Virus record (IMG/VR): IMGVR_UViG_3300022916_000008
Span: 26,857 to 90,856 of that record
From: a virus
Reading direction: 5' to 3' (one strand)
Length of the DNA stretch: 64,000 nt
Both the position numbers and the translations under genes were made by a program. The notes beneath the pieces were generated by a model that saw only the letters and a program-made list of their open reading frames with translations, was not told the DNA's origin and did no database searches. This document shows positions 7,576-15,506 of this stretch, one piece after another; positions within the stretch are counted from its first letter, which is position 1, and every line of letters starts with the position of its first letter.

Positions 7576-7950
7576 ATGAAAAAGTTATTGACTATTGTAT
7601 TGTTGTTAGTTGCTATGACAAGTTACAGCCAAGACGGAGTGATCCTAGACATCAAGGGTATGTGTAGCCTGGAAAGTGGGCAAACATCCTTTAGTGATTG
7701 GGAAGAGTTTAGTGGAAAGATCATGTGTAATGATGAAAAGATTACATTCTTCTTGAAAACAAAGATTATTATCTACGTTATCACTGTAGACCAAGTGTCT
7801 GAAATAAAATGGGAGATAGAAGCATTGGATCCTGACATAGGAACTGTGTATGTTGATATGTCTTATGATGAAGAAAAGGATACATGGTTTGTTACGATGA
7901 TGTATGATATGTTTAGTATCATGTATGCTTGTGACTTTGTAAATAGATAG
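7576..7950 (+). CDS. 124-aa exported protein
   Basis: A classic signal peptide MKKLLTIVLLLVAMTSYSQD (cleavage likely after SYS, residue 18) precedes an acidic beta-rich domain of about 105 residues with alternating strands (KITFFLKTKIIIYVITVDQV, WFVTMMYDMFSIMYACDFV). It probably acts in the periplasm. No lipobox cysteine follows the signal. Possible roles include envelope modification or superinfection exclusion, but nothing in the sequence decides this. Confidence 0.65.
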   Translation: MKKLLTIVLLLVAMTSYSQDGVILDIKGMCSLESGQTSFSDWEEFSGKIMCNDEKITFFLKTKIIIYVITVDQVSEIKWEIEALDPDIGTVYVDMSYDEEKDTWFVTMMYDMFSIMYACDFVNR

Positions 7951-7952
7951 CC

Positions 7953-8099
7953 ATGAATATATTTCCATTCTATAGTGACAGTAGGCATCCAGAGGAGCAT
8001 AAGAGAGGCACGAAGAAGAGTGTTCTTACTCCTAAGCAGAAGAAAGCACGTAAGAAAAACAAAGTGGCTAAGAAGTCACGTAAACAATCAAGAAAATGA
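7953..8099 (+). CDS. 48-aa highly basic peptide
   Basis: MNIFPFYSDSRHPEEHKRG is followed by a lysine/arginine-rich tail ending SRKQSRK. The tail (KQKKARKKNKVAKKSRK) is suited to nucleic-acid binding. It overlaps the next gene by 4 nt. Function unknown. Confidence 0.55.
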   Translation: MNIFPFYSDSRHPEEHKRGTKKSVLTPKQKKARKKNKVAKKSRKQSRK

Positions 8100-8197
8100 G
8101 AAAAGCAATCTGTCCCAATTGTGGGCTAAATACATTTAATGGCATAGAGTGTACTAATTGTGCAATTGATTTGTCATTCGATCCTAATTGGGATTAA
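8096..8197 (+). CDS. 33-aa zinc-ribbon peptide
   Basis: The product MRKAICPNCGLNTFNGIECT continues NCAIDLSFDPNWD. Two CxxC pairs (CPNC and CTNC) 13 residues apart form a minimal rubredoxin-like zinc ribbon. It starts inside the stop of the basic peptide. One of several one-domain zinc peptides in this operon. Confidence 0.55.
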   Translation: MRKAICPNCGLNTFNGIECTNCAIDLSFDPNWD

Positions 8198-8204
8198 TAA
8201 TATT

Positions 8205-8376
8205 GGGAATATGGTGGAATGGTAGACACGCTACATTAGTAGTTGAGCAAATAAGGTAGCTCCTTACAAACAGAGAACTTTGACATATAAAGAATGTACG
8301 GTCTTTGTGTTGATGAAAGTATCTGAAGACTATAGACAGTAGTTGCTCAGTTCAGGTTCGAATCCTGATATTCCTA
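8205..8376 (+). ncRNA. tRNA-like RNA 2 (Leu-type body, anticodon domain replaced by a 122-nt structured insert)
   Basis: Acceptor GGGAATA (8205-8211) pairs with TATTCCT (8369-8375; one G-U at the end) with discriminator A8376. The D arm GTG/CAC (8214-8216, 8227-8229) has the tRNA-Leu loop, and the T arm is TCAGG-TTCGAAT-CCTGA (8352-8368). The D-to-T interval is 122 nt. TGAGCAA (8244-8250) pairs with TTGCTCA (8343-8349), two bases before the T stem, like a giant variable arm. GTCTT/AAGAC pairs inside it. A 14-nt block (GTTGATGAAAgTAT, about 8309-8322) matches RNA 1 at 13 of 14 positions. An intron reading could give anticodon TAA or TAG, but boundaries are not determinable. Confidence 0.7.
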
Positions 8377-8396
8377 CAAACTAAAAGATTGAACTA

Positions 8397-8567
8397 ATGA
8401 AAGCATTTGACGCATTTAAGAAAGATCTAAGAGAAGACAAAGAGTTCTTGGACAGATTGTACCAAGAATCAAAACAAAGGGCTGTGTATGGCTCTTATGA
8501 TGTTCTAGTGGTTAAGCCTAGTCATCTGTTGAGTAATATTACATTTGATAACCTAATAAGTGAATAA
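8397..8567 (+). CDS. 56-aa protein, unknown function
   Basis: MKAFDAFKKDLREDKEFLD starts 20 nt after tRNA-like RNA 2 and continues RLYQESKQRAVYGSYDVLVV to a stop at 8565-8567. A charged N-terminal helix precedes a short beta segment. No family recognised. Confidence 0.55.
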   Translation: MKAFDAFKKDLREDKEFLDRLYQESKQRAVYGSYDVLVVKPSHLLSNITFDNLISE

Positions 8568-8607
8568 AGAATGGTCAGGATATCTTGAAAGAGATTAGTC
8601 CTGATAT

Positions 8608-8656
8608 GTGTTCCTGTCAGTTTTTCCATTCAGTCTTTACTGGCAGGACACTTTTT
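8608..8656 (+). terminator. Intrinsic terminator ending the first accessory cluster
   Basis: TCCTGTCAGT (8612-8621) pairs with ACTGGCAGGA (8639-8648), extended outward by GTG/CAC with one bulge, followed by CTTTTTATC. It should stop transcripts from the 6-8.5 kb cluster. Confidence 0.65.
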
Positions 8657-8819
8657 ATCATAAAGACTAAAGACATACTCTCATGTAGTCGATTACCCGA
8701 ATCATTAAGACCTTGAGAGTACTTACGGCTTCTAAGATATGGTTTAAAAACAAATCGCTTTTGTTCGCTATGTCTTGGAAGCTTTTTATAATCACAATTA
8801 ATACTGTAAATTAAAGACA
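8657..8819 (+). promoter_or_regulatory. Leader of the 753-aa protein gene with a long inverted repeat
   Basis: This 160-nt noncoding stretch between a terminator and the 753-aa gene holds ACTCTCA (8677-8683) pairing with TGAGAGT (8714-8720) around a 30-nt loop. It must contain the promoter or an antitermination target for the next unit. A minus-strand reading frame covers it but has no support. Confidence 0.4.
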
Positions 8820-11081
8820 ATGGAAATAACTAAGAAAGAAATCATGACAAATAAATTATTAGAAAAAGCAAGAAATGATTATCCCACAGGTACAGAGTAT
8901 TATCCTGCTCATTTAAGCGGAGAAGAACATACTTTGTGTACTGTAGGTAATCCAAACACATTTCATGTCGATAGCTCAGGAGATGTTTTAGAAAGCCATG
9001 GTGATAAACCCAAGAATGGTCATCTCCTTTCTGAAATTATTTATCATAATGACATAAAGAAATGGGCTGAGATTAAATCAAAGCCAAATGATAAGGACTG
9101 GTGGAAGACTGTTGCAGTAGGAGACATCATTGCATGTACTGAAACAAAAGGCCGAGGTGGTTTAGGTTTCGAGCCAAATGAAGTGTTTAGAGTAAGGGGG
9201 ATTGATAAGATGCCTATCCATGCCATATTCTTTAAGGTTCAAGAAAACAATGTAAAGCCTGATGGAGTATACCAAGATGAGATACGCAAAGCAACACAAG
9301 AAGAGATCAATGCATATAAAGCAAAATTGGGCGGTGTGAAGCCATTATCTCCTTCAAAGGGTGCAAACACTCCAGGATTTGATAAACTCGTCTTAGAAGC
9401 GAGGAAAAGGTATCCTGTTGGAACAAGGTATGTATGTCTTCATGATTGTGGAGAAGGGAAGATTGAAACAGAAGATGATTTCCTTTTAAGAAAAAATGAA
9501 GACTGTATAAGGACGAATAAGGGCACTCGTTGTTGCTGGAATGGTACAGATTGGGCTGTTATAACAACTCTTCCAGACGGAGTAATGGCAAGGGCTATCA
9601 AGCAATATTCCATTGGTACTGTCATAAATGATCCAGGTCCAAATAAGATAAGAAGAGCAAAAGTAGTACGTACTCCTAAACAACTACCAGATGGAAATGT
9701 TGCAGGAGGTAGTGGATATATATATCACGAAGGAGTTTGGGCAGAGATCGTTAAAGACGACAACCTTACTATCAATGATTTAGTAAAAGGAGAGATATAC
9801 TATCATTATTGTGAAAACTACAAGTATATTATTAAGTTTGATAAATTGGATGGTAAGCAAATCATTGGGAAGTGTTCTATCTCTCTTAATAGTAATAAAT
9901 TTGATCCCGGTACTTATCGTAATACTGGTGTTAAAGAATTACGTGTTGCTACTACAGATGAAAAGAGGTGGTTGAACGCATGTATAGACAAGGGTAGTTT
10001 TGTAAGCATGGAAGACGCACTTAAAACAAAACCAATGAAATACAAGTTAGGACCCATAAGGTTTAAAGAAGGTGTTAGTAAAGGATGTACGCCTGAATAT
10101 GAAACAGAATATGGAGGCGATATCCCAAGAGATAAGATTGTTCATGGTACTACCGAGTTACATGATGAGTATACTGCAGAGATTGTGGACTATCATAATG
10201 AGTATTACATTGTCAGATTTCTTGATAGCAATAGCCATTACACTCAACTTGGATTCTTAGAAGATGCGTTAGAACCTGTTGGAGTAGAAGATGTCATTAA
10301 AGTAGGTGACTATGCTATTATGACTAAAGCAGGTGGTTGGGGTTATGACGAAAGAAACAATGGTTGTCTTGCCAAGGTCACTGAAGTAAGTACAAAATAC
10401 GTTGATGGTAAAAACAGGTGTTCAATTAATGGAGAAGTAATCAATCCAAGAATCAAACAATGTTTAAAGTTTTCAATTGTTCCGCAGAATACTGATGATA
10501 TAGGCGAGGTATGGCGTAAGGCAACACAGGCTGAAATAGATGCTGTAGTCAATGATGTTTCCACATTAAAGAAGAAAGAGGAATATTTTATTGGTAGCTA
10601 TATTGTCTGGATAAAGAAGCCAAGCGGAAATGCTGAGGTAGGAGATATAGATAAAATAATATCACAAGAAGATCGCTTTCTTCATCTTAAAAAATATGGT
10701 TCATGTTGTAAAAGTAGAATCCGAGATAAGGAAGTAAAATGGTTTGCTACACTTGAAGAAGCACAACTCTATACTTTAAGGATAGCCAAGGATAAAGAAT
10801 TCGTAGTTGGCGATTGGATCACACTGGATGGTTGGAAACGTGCTTATCGTATAAAGAAGGTGCTTGTTCATGATTATGTCCTTGATTGTGAGGAAGGGGA
10901 TGATATTGGAACTTATCTTAAAAAGAATGGGTTTAGATATGCTACCAGAAATGAAATAGAAGGTAAGTTTGTACCTCGGGATGAAATAACTTCAGCTAAA
11001 ACAAACATTAAGAGTACTGGTCCAGACTTCTCATTGAAAGAGGAGCCAGAAATAACAAAAGGAATCGATTTAATTAATTAA
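8820..11081 (+). CDS. 753-aa protein of repeated small beta modules
   Basis: The protein is built from degenerate repeats with the core Y-P/S-x-G-T followed by strands and an ending W-A-E/V-I. Examples are YPTGTEYYPAH (residue about 20) ending KKWAEI, RYPVGTRYVCL (about 200) ending DWAVI, YSIGTVIND (about 262) ending VWAEIV, and later GDYAIMTKAGGWGY and GDWITLDGW units. Repeated 'KATQEEI' or 'ATRNEI' helices separate units. SH3-like or other small beta domains in tandem are likely. Role unknown; a scaffold or host-protein binder is plausible. It is the largest plus-strand gene and heads its own transcription unit behind a terminator. Confidence 0.75.
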   Translation: MEITKKEIMTNKLLEKARNDYPTGTEYYPAHLSGEEHTLCTVGNPNTFHVDSSGDVLESHGDKPKNGHLLSEIIYHNDIKKWAEIKSKPNDKDWWKTVAVGDIIACTETKGRGGLGFEPNEVFRVRGIDKMPIHAIFFKVQENNVKPDGVYQDEIRKATQEEINAYKAKLGGVKPLSPSKGANTPGFDKLVLEARKRYPVGTRYVCLHDCGEGKIETEDDFLLRKNEDCIRTNKGTRCCWNGTDWAVITTLPDGVMARAIKQYSIGTVINDPGPNKIRRAKVVRTPKQLPDGNVAGGSGYIYHEGVWAEIVKDDNLTINDLVKGEIYYHYCENYKYIIKFDKLDGKQIIGKCSISLNSNKFDPGTYRNTGVKELRVATTDEKRWLNACIDKGSFVSMEDALKTKPMKYKLGPIRFKEGVSKGCTPEYETEYGGDIPRDKIVHGTTELHDEYTAEIVDYHNEYYIVRFLDSNSHYTQLGFLEDALEPVGVEDVIKVGDYAIMTKAGGWGYDERNNGCLAKVTEVSTKYVDGKNRCSINGEVINPRIKQCLKFSIVPQNTDDIGEVWRKATQAEIDAVVNDVSTLKKKEEYFIGSYIVWIKKPSGNAEVGDIDKIISQEDRFLHLKKYGSCCKSRIRDKEVKWFATLEEAQLYTLRIAKDKEFVVGDWITLDGWKRAYRIKKVLVHDYVLDCEEGDDIGTYLKKNGFRYATRNEIEGKFVPRDEITSAKTNIKSTGPDFSLKEEPEITKGIDLIN

Positions 11082-11099
11082 ATAAACAATTTTATTATT

Positions 11100-11543
11100 A
11101 TGAGTACAGAAGTAAGTAAAGACAGAATGTCTTGGATCAAAGCTGTAGCAGCTTTATTCGAAATTAGTAAGCAAGGATTAGCAAAGAAGTTTCAAGCTGA
11201 TCTTAAAAAGACTTGGGAAAAGAATTTGAAAACAAGGAAGAAAGAACTTGTGCAGATGAATGACCAGAAGGCTGATGAGCTGGAGGACATGAACACTCAG
11301 CTTGAAGAACTTATGGAGCAAAGAGACAATAAGTTTATTGCTGTAGATGTAGATCGCATCGGAAGTTTGGAAGAGAGAAAGGCGTATATCATAGACTTTA
11401 ACCGGGCTATTGATAGAGCAATGGATGCCGTTGTAGCACAAGAAGAGGCTATTGAAGAGTATCTGTCAAACATGGATACTCGTATCAAAGACAAGCAACG
11501 TGAGATTGATCATTTCACAAATAAGCTTGAGATGATTAAGTAA
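11100..11543 (+). CDS. 147-aa coiled-coil protein
   Basis: MSTEVSKDRMSWIKAVAAL begins an almost wholly helical protein. Residues about 40-80 (KTRKKELVQMNDQKADELED and MNTQLEELMEQRD) and about 100-147 have heptads of Leu/Met/Ile typical of a coiled coil. It lies between the repeat protein and the anticodon-armless tRNA-like element. Function unknown. Confidence 0.7.
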   Translation: MSTEVSKDRMSWIKAVAALFEISKQGLAKKFQADLKKTWEKNLKTRKKELVQMNDQKADELEDMNTQLEELMEQRDNKFIAVDVDRIGSLEERKAYIIDFNRAIDRAMDAVVAQEEAIEEYLSNMDTRIKDKQREIDHFTNKLEMIK

Positions 11544-11552
11544 TGTATTGGG

Positions 11553-11611
11553 AGATGTGTAGCTCAGTTGGTAGAGCTTTTAGGTCGTGGGTTCAAGTCC
11601 CACCACATCTA
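11553..11611 (+). ncRNA. tRNA-like RNA 3: 59-nt tRNA body lacking the anticodon arm
   Basis: Acceptor AGATGTG (11553-11559) pairs perfectly with CACATCT (11604-11610), with discriminator A11611. After TA comes a perfect D stem GCTC/GAGC (11562-11565, 11574-11577) with loop AGTTGGTA. The T arm is GTGGG-TTCAAGT-CCCAC (11587-11603). Only 9 nt (TTTTAGGTC) lie between D and T stems where a tRNA has 23; the last five (AGGTC) are a canonical variable loop. So precisely the anticodon stem-loop is missing. It cannot decode. It could still be a substrate for RNase P, RNase Z, CCA addition or EF-Tu. Confidence 0.75.
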
Positions 11612-11629
11612 CAAATTAAATAAAAGACG

Positions 11630-12268
11630 ATGAATAAAGTAAAAACGTATCTACAAGGAGTAAATCAAAAGACCCTTGTAAAAGTAGACCTACATCCTGG
11701 GTATCTTCCGATATACTCACCAGATCGTAGAGTAGAGCTTCCAGAAGGAGCATTTGTTGAAATGATTAGGCTATACAAGCGTGGCGCAAATGATGATAAG
11801 TTTCATATTGTCATTAGCTTTCCTTGGGACACTAAACTCCAAAGGACTTGTCAATACATCATAAGACCTACTAAGTACAAGCCAGTAACAATACCATTGG
11901 TTGTAAAAGAATTGGAAGCTGTATTTAATTTCGAACACAAAACTGTTACAGGAGACAGGGTAGAAGTATATCCTGAGTTCATTAAAAAGGTATTGACACA
12001 AGAAGAATTAAAGTATGCCTTCAAGAAGCGTGTACATGATGATGTCAATCCCAAGTTAATCAAATGGTGGACTATGTGGAAAGCATTATTTACATCCTAT
12101 GAAGTACATCAGGTATATCAAAGAACTACTTATTACATTCAGGCTTATGGAACCAATCCTGTAGCTGCTGTACCGGAGTATCCTGTATATGTCAATACAG
12201 ATGTGTCAGAACCCAAAGAGGTTACTAAAATAGAAATTAGAAAGAGAGTACGAGTATTTGGAATATAA
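11630..12268 (+). CDS. 212-aa protein, unknown function
   Basis: MNKVKTYLQGVNQKTLVKV opens a mixed alpha/beta protein with a beta-rich first half (FHIVISFPWDTKL) and an aromatic-rich middle (LIKWWTMWKALFTSYEVHQV). The end is basic (IEIRKRVRVFGI). It begins 18 nt after the armless tRNA-like element. No motif recognised; no membrane segment. Confidence 0.7.
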   Translation: MNKVKTYLQGVNQKTLVKVDLHPGYLPIYSPDRRVELPEGAFVEMIRLYKRGANDDKFHIVISFPWDTKLQRTCQYIIRPTKYKPVTIPLVVKELEAVFNFEHKTVTGDRVEVYPEFIKKVLTQEELKYAFKKRVHDDVNPKLIKWWTMWKALFTSYEVHQVYQRTTYYIQAYGTNPVAAVPEYPVYVNTDVSEPKEVTKIEIRKRVRVFGI

Positions 12269-12285
12269 CCCAATAAAAAAGAAAA

Positions 12286-12654
12286 ATGAAGACTATTGAG
12301 AAGATGAATGCATTAGACCTACAATTAATACTGGACTATTGCAAAGCCTATCCGTTTGATGTAACATTTCAAACAGAAAATGACCAAGTATTATTACATG
12401 ATGGTAACAAGGTATTTAATGTTATCAAGTGTGACAATGGATTGTTAGTTGGTACAGAATTGTGTAAGGGAAGACATAAGAAGTCAATTCAGATTAATAG
12501 TGCTGTTATAATAAGCAATGCTGTTGATGCCATGATACAAGGAGAAACATGCCTTCCTGTTGTGGCAATTGCAAAGAATGGTGTTCCAATGTCATTGCTA
12601 ACATATGATGACTATGTGAACGATGAAGAATTGATTAAAAATGGTAGCTCATAG
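12286..12654 (+). CDS. 122-aa protein upstream of the primase-like gene
   Basis: MKTIEKMNALDLQLILDYC leads into a beta-rich domain (VLLHDGNKVFNVIKCDNGLL). The stop overlaps the start of the primase-like gene by 14 nt, so translation is probably coupled. No family recognised; a replication accessory role is inferred only from position. Confidence 0.65.
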   Translation: MKTIEKMNALDLQLILDYCKAYPFDVTFQTENDQVLLHDGNKVFNVIKCDNGLLVGTELCKGRHKKSIQINSAVIISNAVDAMIQGETCLPVVAIAKNGVPMSLLTYDDYVNDEELIKNGSS

Positions 12655-13480
12655 GCTAGAAAGAAGTCCTGCCCATAAGGGCAACTGTCCTCACTGTAGT
12701 AGAAATAAAGTATGGAGATACTTTGAAGGCTTCCATGGAGATGAGAGATTTGGAAGGTGTGAGAGGATCAATAGTTGTCCTTCTGGTGGGAATGTATACT
12801 ATCCCGATAGAACGTCCAAGAGAACCTACTTAAAAGAGGTTATAGAGGTAAGGAATAAACAGGCATTCATCCCACAAATGTATTATAGGAATATTATGCT
12901 TGACATGAGTTCTAACTTTCATGTGTTTTGTCGTAAGCTAGGTATACCCAATGAACATTTAATCAAATGGGGAGTAGGTACTGACAAAGAAAGGACTGTA
13001 TTCTTTTTTATCAATCACAAGAAAGAGATTGTGAATAAGAAGGTGGGTAAGTATCATAAAGATGGGAAGAGAGATAAGGAGTTTGGGTTTTACAGCATGA
13101 AGCAACCAGCTAAAGAGTACAAGTATCAATTATGCTTGTTTGGAGAGCATTTAATCAATGGATTGGATATAGCTATAGTTGAATCAGAGAAGACGGCTGT
13201 ACTTGCCTCTTGGGTGTACCCTAACTACTCTTGGGTAGCATGTTCAAGTGCTAATGGATTAAGTGATGGAAGTAATGGTTCTGCTGATAGGATAAGCATA
13301 CTTAAAGACCGAAAGGTTATATGGGTGTGTGATGCCGATAAAGCAGGAAGAAGTAATAGTAGTATTAACAACCTTGTCAGATACAACATCAATCATGTTA
13401 TTATGGACTTCTTTATTATGCGTACAGATGGCTATGATATAGGCGATAGTATTGTTGATGGCATAAAAGATTTATTATGA
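12641..13480 (+). CDS. TOPRIM primase-like protein with N-terminal zinc finger
   Basis: The N-terminus holds a zinc-binding set C16-P-H-C19 and C40/C46 as in DnaG/gp4-type primases. The C-terminal half carries a TOPRIM fold: IAIVESEKTA with the catalytic Glu181, and VCDADKAG with the DxD pair Asp231/Asp233 that binds metal. The spacing is like the short zinc-TOPRIM proteins of Bacteroidota mobile elements. At 279 aa it lacks the helicase domain and has only a reduced RNA-polymerase core, so it either works with a separate helicase or acts on DNA in another TOPRIM role. It likely makes primers for phage replication. Confidence 0.75.
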   Translation: MVAHRLERSPAHKGNCPHCSRNKVWRYFEGFHGDERFGRCERINSCPSGGNVYYPDRTSKRTYLKEVIEVRNKQAFIPQMYYRNIMLDMSSNFHVFCRKLGIPNEHLIKWGVGTDKERTVFFFINHKKEIVNKKVGKYHKDGKRDKEFGFYSMKQPAKEYKYQLCLFGEHLINGLDIAIVESEKTAVLASWVYPNYSWVACSSANGLSDGSNGSADRISILKDRKVIWVCDADKAGRSNSSINNLVRYNINHVIMDFFIMRTDGYDIGDSIVDGIKDLL

Positions 13481-13767
13481 CCAAAGAAGAAAATCAATTG
13501 ATAAAGAAAGCAGAAGCTATTAAGTCTGTTGAATGTATAGACTGTGAATGCTTAGACCAAGACAAGGATGGATTAAAGTGCTGGAACTTTAACAATGGCA
13601 GAGAAGGGAAATTGTTTAGGATAAGATACATGAGTTATTCTTGTATAAAAAAGATGCAAGTTGATATGATTAAGACAGTTAATACCCAAGATAAGCTTAA
13701 CTTAGCCCATAAGATAATTCGCTTTGGCAATTCAATAAAAGGACGTGAACTAATAAACAAAGACTAA
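13477..13767 (+). CDS. 96-aa cysteine-rich protein
   Basis: MTKEENQLIKKAEAIKSVEC starts within the primase-like stop. Cysteines fall at VECIDCECL and GLKCWNF, with another at YSCIKK, consistent with one zinc site. The C-terminal half is helical and basic. It overlaps the following gene by one base. Function unknown. Confidence 0.65.
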   Translation: MTKEENQLIKKAEAIKSVECIDCECLDQDKDGLKCWNFNNGREGKLFRIRYMSYSCIKKMQVDMIKTVNTQDKLNLAHKIIRFGNSIKGRELINKD

Positions 13768-14084
13768 TGAGTGGAGTAAAAAGTAATGAACAGATAATCC
13801 ATATCAATGACAATTATGTTATTGGTATGTTTGATGAATACAACTTCGCATTAAAGAAGAAGCGTGTTGTACAAAGTGGAAATAATACTGGAGACATTAA
13901 GTGGGATGTCAAAGCATGGTGTGGTTCCTTCAAGCAAGTAATGGATCATGCGGAAAGAAACAATATCATTGACACTGTTGGGGATGCTACGGAAATAATG
14001 AAAACAGTAACAGATCTACACAAAGAAGTGGAAAGAATTGGGGAAGAAATTAAACAACTAATAAAAGACAAAAATGAAAGGTAA
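13767..14084 (+). CDS. 105-aa protein with C-terminal coiled coil
   Basis: MSGVKSNEQIIHINDNYVI opens a short beta-rich N-terminus that includes NTGDIKWDVKAWCGSFKQV. The last 40 residues (VTDLHKEVERIGEEIKQLIK) form a coiled coil. The end overlaps the putative ssDNA-binding gene by 11 nt, suggesting a shared role in replication. No family recognised. Confidence 0.65.
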   Translation: MSGVKSNEQIIHINDNYVIGMFDEYNFALKKKRVVQSGNNTGDIKWDVKAWCGSFKQVMDHAERNNIIDTVGDATEIMKTVTDLHKEVERIGEEIKQLIKDKNER

Positions 14085-14664
14085 ACTAAGATCAGTTGTG
14101 CCACTGATGAGAAATGACGCACACAACACATGGACATCAAGCCGTGGAGATTTAATGTATGATTTCAGCCTAGAAGTTGAAGTAGACGACAAGGTGCTTA
14201 CAGGATCGGCAAGTGCAAAAAGAGATGTGTTTAGATTCAAAGCTGGTGATCAAATAGTATTTGAATACAAAGAGAATGATAATCCCGCATATCCTGCTAA
14301 GTTCAGTAAGGTGGCTGACCCTAACTATCAAGCAAGTGGTGGAGGTACTGGTGGTGCTCGTAAGGGAGAAGACTTTTATGTTAAGATGAAGGTTGGTATG
14401 TGTAAGAGTACAGGCAGTAAGCTTGCAGTTAATGCAGCTATTAATCTTAAGAAAGAAGTGTCATTGGATAACCTCTATGCTCTTACTAAGTTATTTCAAG
14501 GCTGGTTGCTTACTAATCCTACTAATCAAGAGGATATGTCCAAGCGTATGAGTGCTTTGTCAAGAGCAGTAGAATGTATTGTATTTGATAACCTCAACAT
14601 TGCAGACAGTAAGGCAATCTTAACTTGTGCTGATTTGTGGTTGGCTAATGTAAGCTTTGAATAA
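14074..14664 (+). CDS. Putative single-strand DNA-binding protein (OB fold), 196 aa
   Basis: The N-terminal 90 residues look like an OB fold: MYDFSLEVEVDDKVLTGSAS strands, a GDQIVFEYKENDN turn, then PAKFSKVADPNYQ. A Gly-rich hinge (SGGGTGGARKGEDFY, about residues 89-103) leads to a helical C-terminal domain. Placement between a TOPRIM primase-like gene and a Cas4-like nuclease supports a DNA-replication role. The acidic C-terminal tip typical of cellular SSB is absent. An OB-fold protein with another substrate is the main alternative. Confidence 0.5.
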   Translation: MKGKLRSVVPLMRNDAHNTWTSSRGDLMYDFSLEVEVDDKVLTGSASAKRDVFRFKAGDQIVFEYKENDNPAYPAKFSKVADPNYQASGGGTGGARKGEDFYVKMKVGMCKSTGSKLAVNAAINLKKEVSLDNLYALTKLFQGWLLTNPTNQEDMSKRMSALSRAVECIVFDNLNIADSKAILTCADLWLANVSFE

Positions 14665-15494
14665 TGAAGAGCTTAGTCGACAAAGAAGGTAATGTCCATT
14701 TAGGATCAAGCCTTATTAAACAAATATATTACAAGGGAGAAGAAAGAATCCATTGTCCGAGAAAGATCTATATCAGCTATGTAGCCAAGTCTCATAAGTC
14801 ACCATCAAGTATATATATGCTTAGAGGGCTATACTTTGAATACAAGTGCTTAGGGGCTATGAGTTCTCATCAAGAAGATGTCCCTGATTGGTCATCATTG
14901 TTCTATGCAAGAGATCAGGAGAAGCCATTAGCAGAAACAGATCGTGTATTAAGGCAAGTCGATAATTTCAGAGAAAGAATCATTCCTCCTTATGGGTTAG
15001 AAGTTGATGAAGTAAGGGTTCAGGTAAAAGGAGAAAAGCTTTTAGAAGATCACAAGATAATATTAGAGGGAGAAGCTGATCTTATTAGTCCGGTATCTTT
15101 TACTGCACAGAACAAGGAGTATGTCTTTGATGATTGCATTATTGATCTTAAGCTTACCGGAGACCTTGGTAATGATTTTGGGGAATTCAGTTGGGCAAAG
15201 GCTCAGGATATGGATCACATACAAGCATATATCTATGGAGCTATATGGGAACTACCATTCATGTACTTTGTGTTTGACTATAAGAAGAACCCAGAGTTCC
15301 TTCCCATACTTAAGACCATGAAGGGTGTAGAGGCTATGGAGTACATGCAGACTGTTCTCAATGCAAAGGAAAAGATTCTTGAGTACGAAGAAAAGAAGTG
15401 GCCAGCAGTGTCTTCATACAAGCTATGTAAGAACTGTATGCTGCAAGATGTATGTGATAAGTTTATCAATAAGCCTGATGCTGTAATCATATGA
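14664..15494 (+). CDS. Cas4-like PD-(D/E)XK nuclease with Fe-S cysteines
   Basis: The catalytic core is visible as LEGEADL (Asp139), then IIDLKLTG giving Asp161-x-Lys163, and the QAxxY motif DHIQAYIYG (Gln187). One N-terminal cysteine in HCPRK (Cys31) and three C-terminal cysteines CKNCMLQDVC (255, 258, 264) match the four ligands of the 4Fe-4S cluster of Cas4/AddB-type nucleases. Such enzymes resect DNA ends to give 3' overhangs. In a phage with RecA and RecD-like genes it probably feeds recombination-dependent replication. There are no CRISPR repeats or cas1/2 nearby, so no adaptation role is implied. Confidence 0.82.
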   Translation: MKSLVDKEGNVHLGSSLIKQIYYKGEERIHCPRKIYISYVAKSHKSPSSIYMLRGLYFEYKCLGAMSSHQEDVPDWSSLFYARDQEKPLAETDRVLRQVDNFRERIIPPYGLEVDEVRVQVKGEKLLEDHKIILEGEADLISPVSFTAQNKEYVFDDCIIDLKLTGDLGNDFGEFSWAKAQDMDHIQAYIYGAIWELPFMYFVFDYKKNPEFLPILKTMKGVEAMEYMQTVLNAKEKILEYEEKKWPAVSSYKLCKNCMLQDVCDKFINKPDAVII

Positions 15495-15506
15495 AACACA
15501 AAGTAA

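Noticed and set aside
6841-8330. TGATGA and CTGA boxes in the tRNA-like inserts, reminiscent of C/D-box RNAs
   Set aside because: C/D RNAs are archaeal and eukaryotic, the boxes are short enough to occur by chance, and spacing differs between the two inserts.
8617-8820. 67-aa minus-strand reading frame
   Set aside because: It overlays a terminator and leader region of the plus strand, opposite to all neighbours, with no coding character.
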